From positions 57,005 through 63,648 of the forward strand of contig DDEX01000057.1 in the NCBI GenBank assembly GCA_002336845.1: a DNA stretch of 6,644 bases, written 5' to 3'. Origin of the DNA: Rhodobacteraceae bacterium UBA1943. Lineage in GTDB: Bacteria > Pseudomonadota > Alphaproteobacteria > Rhodobacterales > Rhodobacteraceae. The position numbers were made by a program, and so were the translations under genes. The notes below the pieces were generated by a model. That model was given only the letters and a program-made list of their open reading frames with translations. It did not search any database and was not told the origin of the DNA. The first letter of the stretch is position 1, and every line of letters starts with the position of its first letter. Shown here one piece after another: positions 5,996 to 6,644 of the stretch.

Positions 5996-6133
5996 ATGTA
6001 TCGAACTGCCAAGATCGACCTGCGCCGTGGGGTGCGGTTGATCGGAGAACACCTTTTGATCGTTCTGGAGTCTTTGCCCTGGATGGAAGTGGCCTTGTTC
6101 GGGCTGCTGATGCTGGGGCTGGTGTTGTCTTGA
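5996..6133 (+). CDS. Putative small membrane protein, 45 residues
   Basis: An ATG frame of 45 codons plus TGA. The N-terminal part is basic ('KIDLRRGVR', residues 6-14), followed by an amphipathic segment 'LIGEHLLIVLESL' (15-27) and a C-terminal hydrophobic stretch 'WMEVALFGLLMLGLVLS' (29-45) long enough for one transmembrane helix, probably with the N-terminus inside. Third codon positions are mostly G or C, as in neighbouring real genes. No good Shine-Dalgarno site is visible (only GACGAG, about 7 bases upstream). It starts 23 bases after the T-run of the structured element, and a GC-rich dyad region follows the stop. I do not recognise the protein. It could be a chance frame, a conserved small protein or a type I-toxin-like peptide. 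Confidence 0.4.
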   Translation: MYRTAKIDLRRGVRLIGEHLLIVLESLPWMEVALFGLLMLGLVLS

Positions 6134-6612
6134 ACACATAGGGCAAGACTGCCTGCCGCCGGGCCCGGAACAGGGACCGGGGGTCTTGGCATGTGCTGTG
6201 ATACCGGACGGTTTGGCAGGGTGACGCACCGCATGGCCATCTGATCGATGGTCACCTGCATGTGGCAGGGCGGTGCCCCCTTTGCCATGTCAGGGGCGGG
6301 CGAATTGCCGGAAGTCTGATGACCGAGCAAACGACTATCCAGATCCGGGGCTGACCGATCCGCGGATCAATGCTGTCGGCGGGGCGATCCGGCCGCAGGC
6401 TTCTTCCAGCCGAGTTGCCGACATGGTCGGCCTGTGACGGGAGAAAGCGGCCCAATTCCAGAACAGACTTCGGGACCTGTTTCGGAGCCGATCATCCAGA
6501 CCGGCCCTGAACCGGCGCCCGCCGATCTGCTATCGTGCAGGGCAGCGCGTTTGCCGCCAAGGACCATGGCACTTATCGCACCATAATACCAACTGTTTGG
6601 TGCCTGGAGTGC
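6134..6612. other. About 480 bases with no convincing gene
   Basis: No frame on either strand shows recognisable domains together with a start signal. Close to the small ORF are the palindrome CCGGGCCCGG (6159-6168), a stem CAAGAC (6144-6149)/GTCTTG (6183-6188) and CCCGG (6164-6168)/CCGGG (6177-6181); together they could end its transcript, without a T-run. At 6588-6601 ACCAA/TTGGT forms a small hairpin 12 bases beyond the 3' end of tRNA-Gly, possibly part of its trailer. A 50-codon GTG frame at 6434-6586 has Pro/Glu-rich content and codon use unlike the real genes. No integrase, transposase or att-like repeat was seen. Confidence 0.5.
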
Positions 6613-6644
6613 TGGAGCGGGTGAAGGGAATCGAACCCTCGTAT
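6613..6644 (-). tRNA. tRNA-Gly, 3' part only (continues beyond right edge)
   Basis: On the bottom strand the window ends in a tRNA 3' third: variable-loop bases ATAC, T-stem GAGGG, T-loop TTCGATT, T-stem CCCTT, acceptor half CACCCGC, discriminator T and encoded CCA (6613-6615). An acceptor half CACCCGC with discriminator T predicts a 5' GCGGGTG start, which fits bacterial glycine tRNAs. The anticodon is outside the window, so the isoacceptor cannot be named; glycine is inferred from the acceptor end and discriminator. Confidence 0.85.

Noticed and set aside
5935..6330. 131-codon bottom-strand frame covering the small-ORF region
   Set aside because: It is low-complexity Pro/Ser/Arg-rich sequence with no domain or start signal, and it lies across the T-run hairpin and the small hydrophobic frame.
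6434..6586. 50-codon GTG frame on the top strand
   Set aside because: Third positions are not GC-biased as in the real genes, there is no ribosome binding site and the content is Pro/Glu-rich without homology; probably chance.
1..6644. CRISPR array, insertion sequence or phage genes
   Set aside because: No regularly spaced direct repeats and no transposase, integrase or phage structural motifs were seen on either strand.

Overview
The window looks like chromosomal DNA from a high-GC alphaproteobacterium, most likely Rhodobacterales. This is inferred from the GC-rich third codon positions, the protein families and the two tRNA genes; no species-level call is possible. The left 4.6 kb is ordinary housekeeping DNA packed tightly in alternating orientation. 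The right 2 kb is looser, has AT-richer stretches and holds the less familiar content.

Left to right: the C-terminal part of a HerA-like (DUF853) ATPase runs in from the left edge (+). It converges on a CBS-pair/CorC_HlyC protein (-) that lacks the DUF21 membrane domain of its closest-looking relatives. Upstream of that gene on the same strand is tRNA-Gln(TTG), with a plausible promoter. Divergent from the tRNA is a BaiN/HI0933-type flavoprotein (+), which converges on a RidA-family protein (-). A 222-base divergent spacer leads to an exported CHAP-domain putative peptidoglycan hydrolase (+). This converges on a 301-residue protein (-) that I do not recognise by name, but whose N-terminal half carries a PD-(D/E)XK-nuclease-like pattern.

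From about 5550 to the right edge there is little conventional coding. It holds a possible promoter and leader for the nuclease-like gene, a hairpin at 5661-5694, a long perfect inverted repeat ending in six Ts at 5889-5972, a 45-codon frame for a small hydrophobic protein at 5996-6133, about 480 bases with no convincing gene, and the 3' end of a tRNA-Gly cut by the right edge.

The genes do not form one pathway. The three convergent junctions share one layout: an inverted repeat whose arms include or touch the stop codons of both genes (two cases) or of one gene (one case), with no T-run. The parts most worth follow-up are the nuclease-like orphan gene and the structured-RNA/small-membrane-protein pair near tRNA-Gly.
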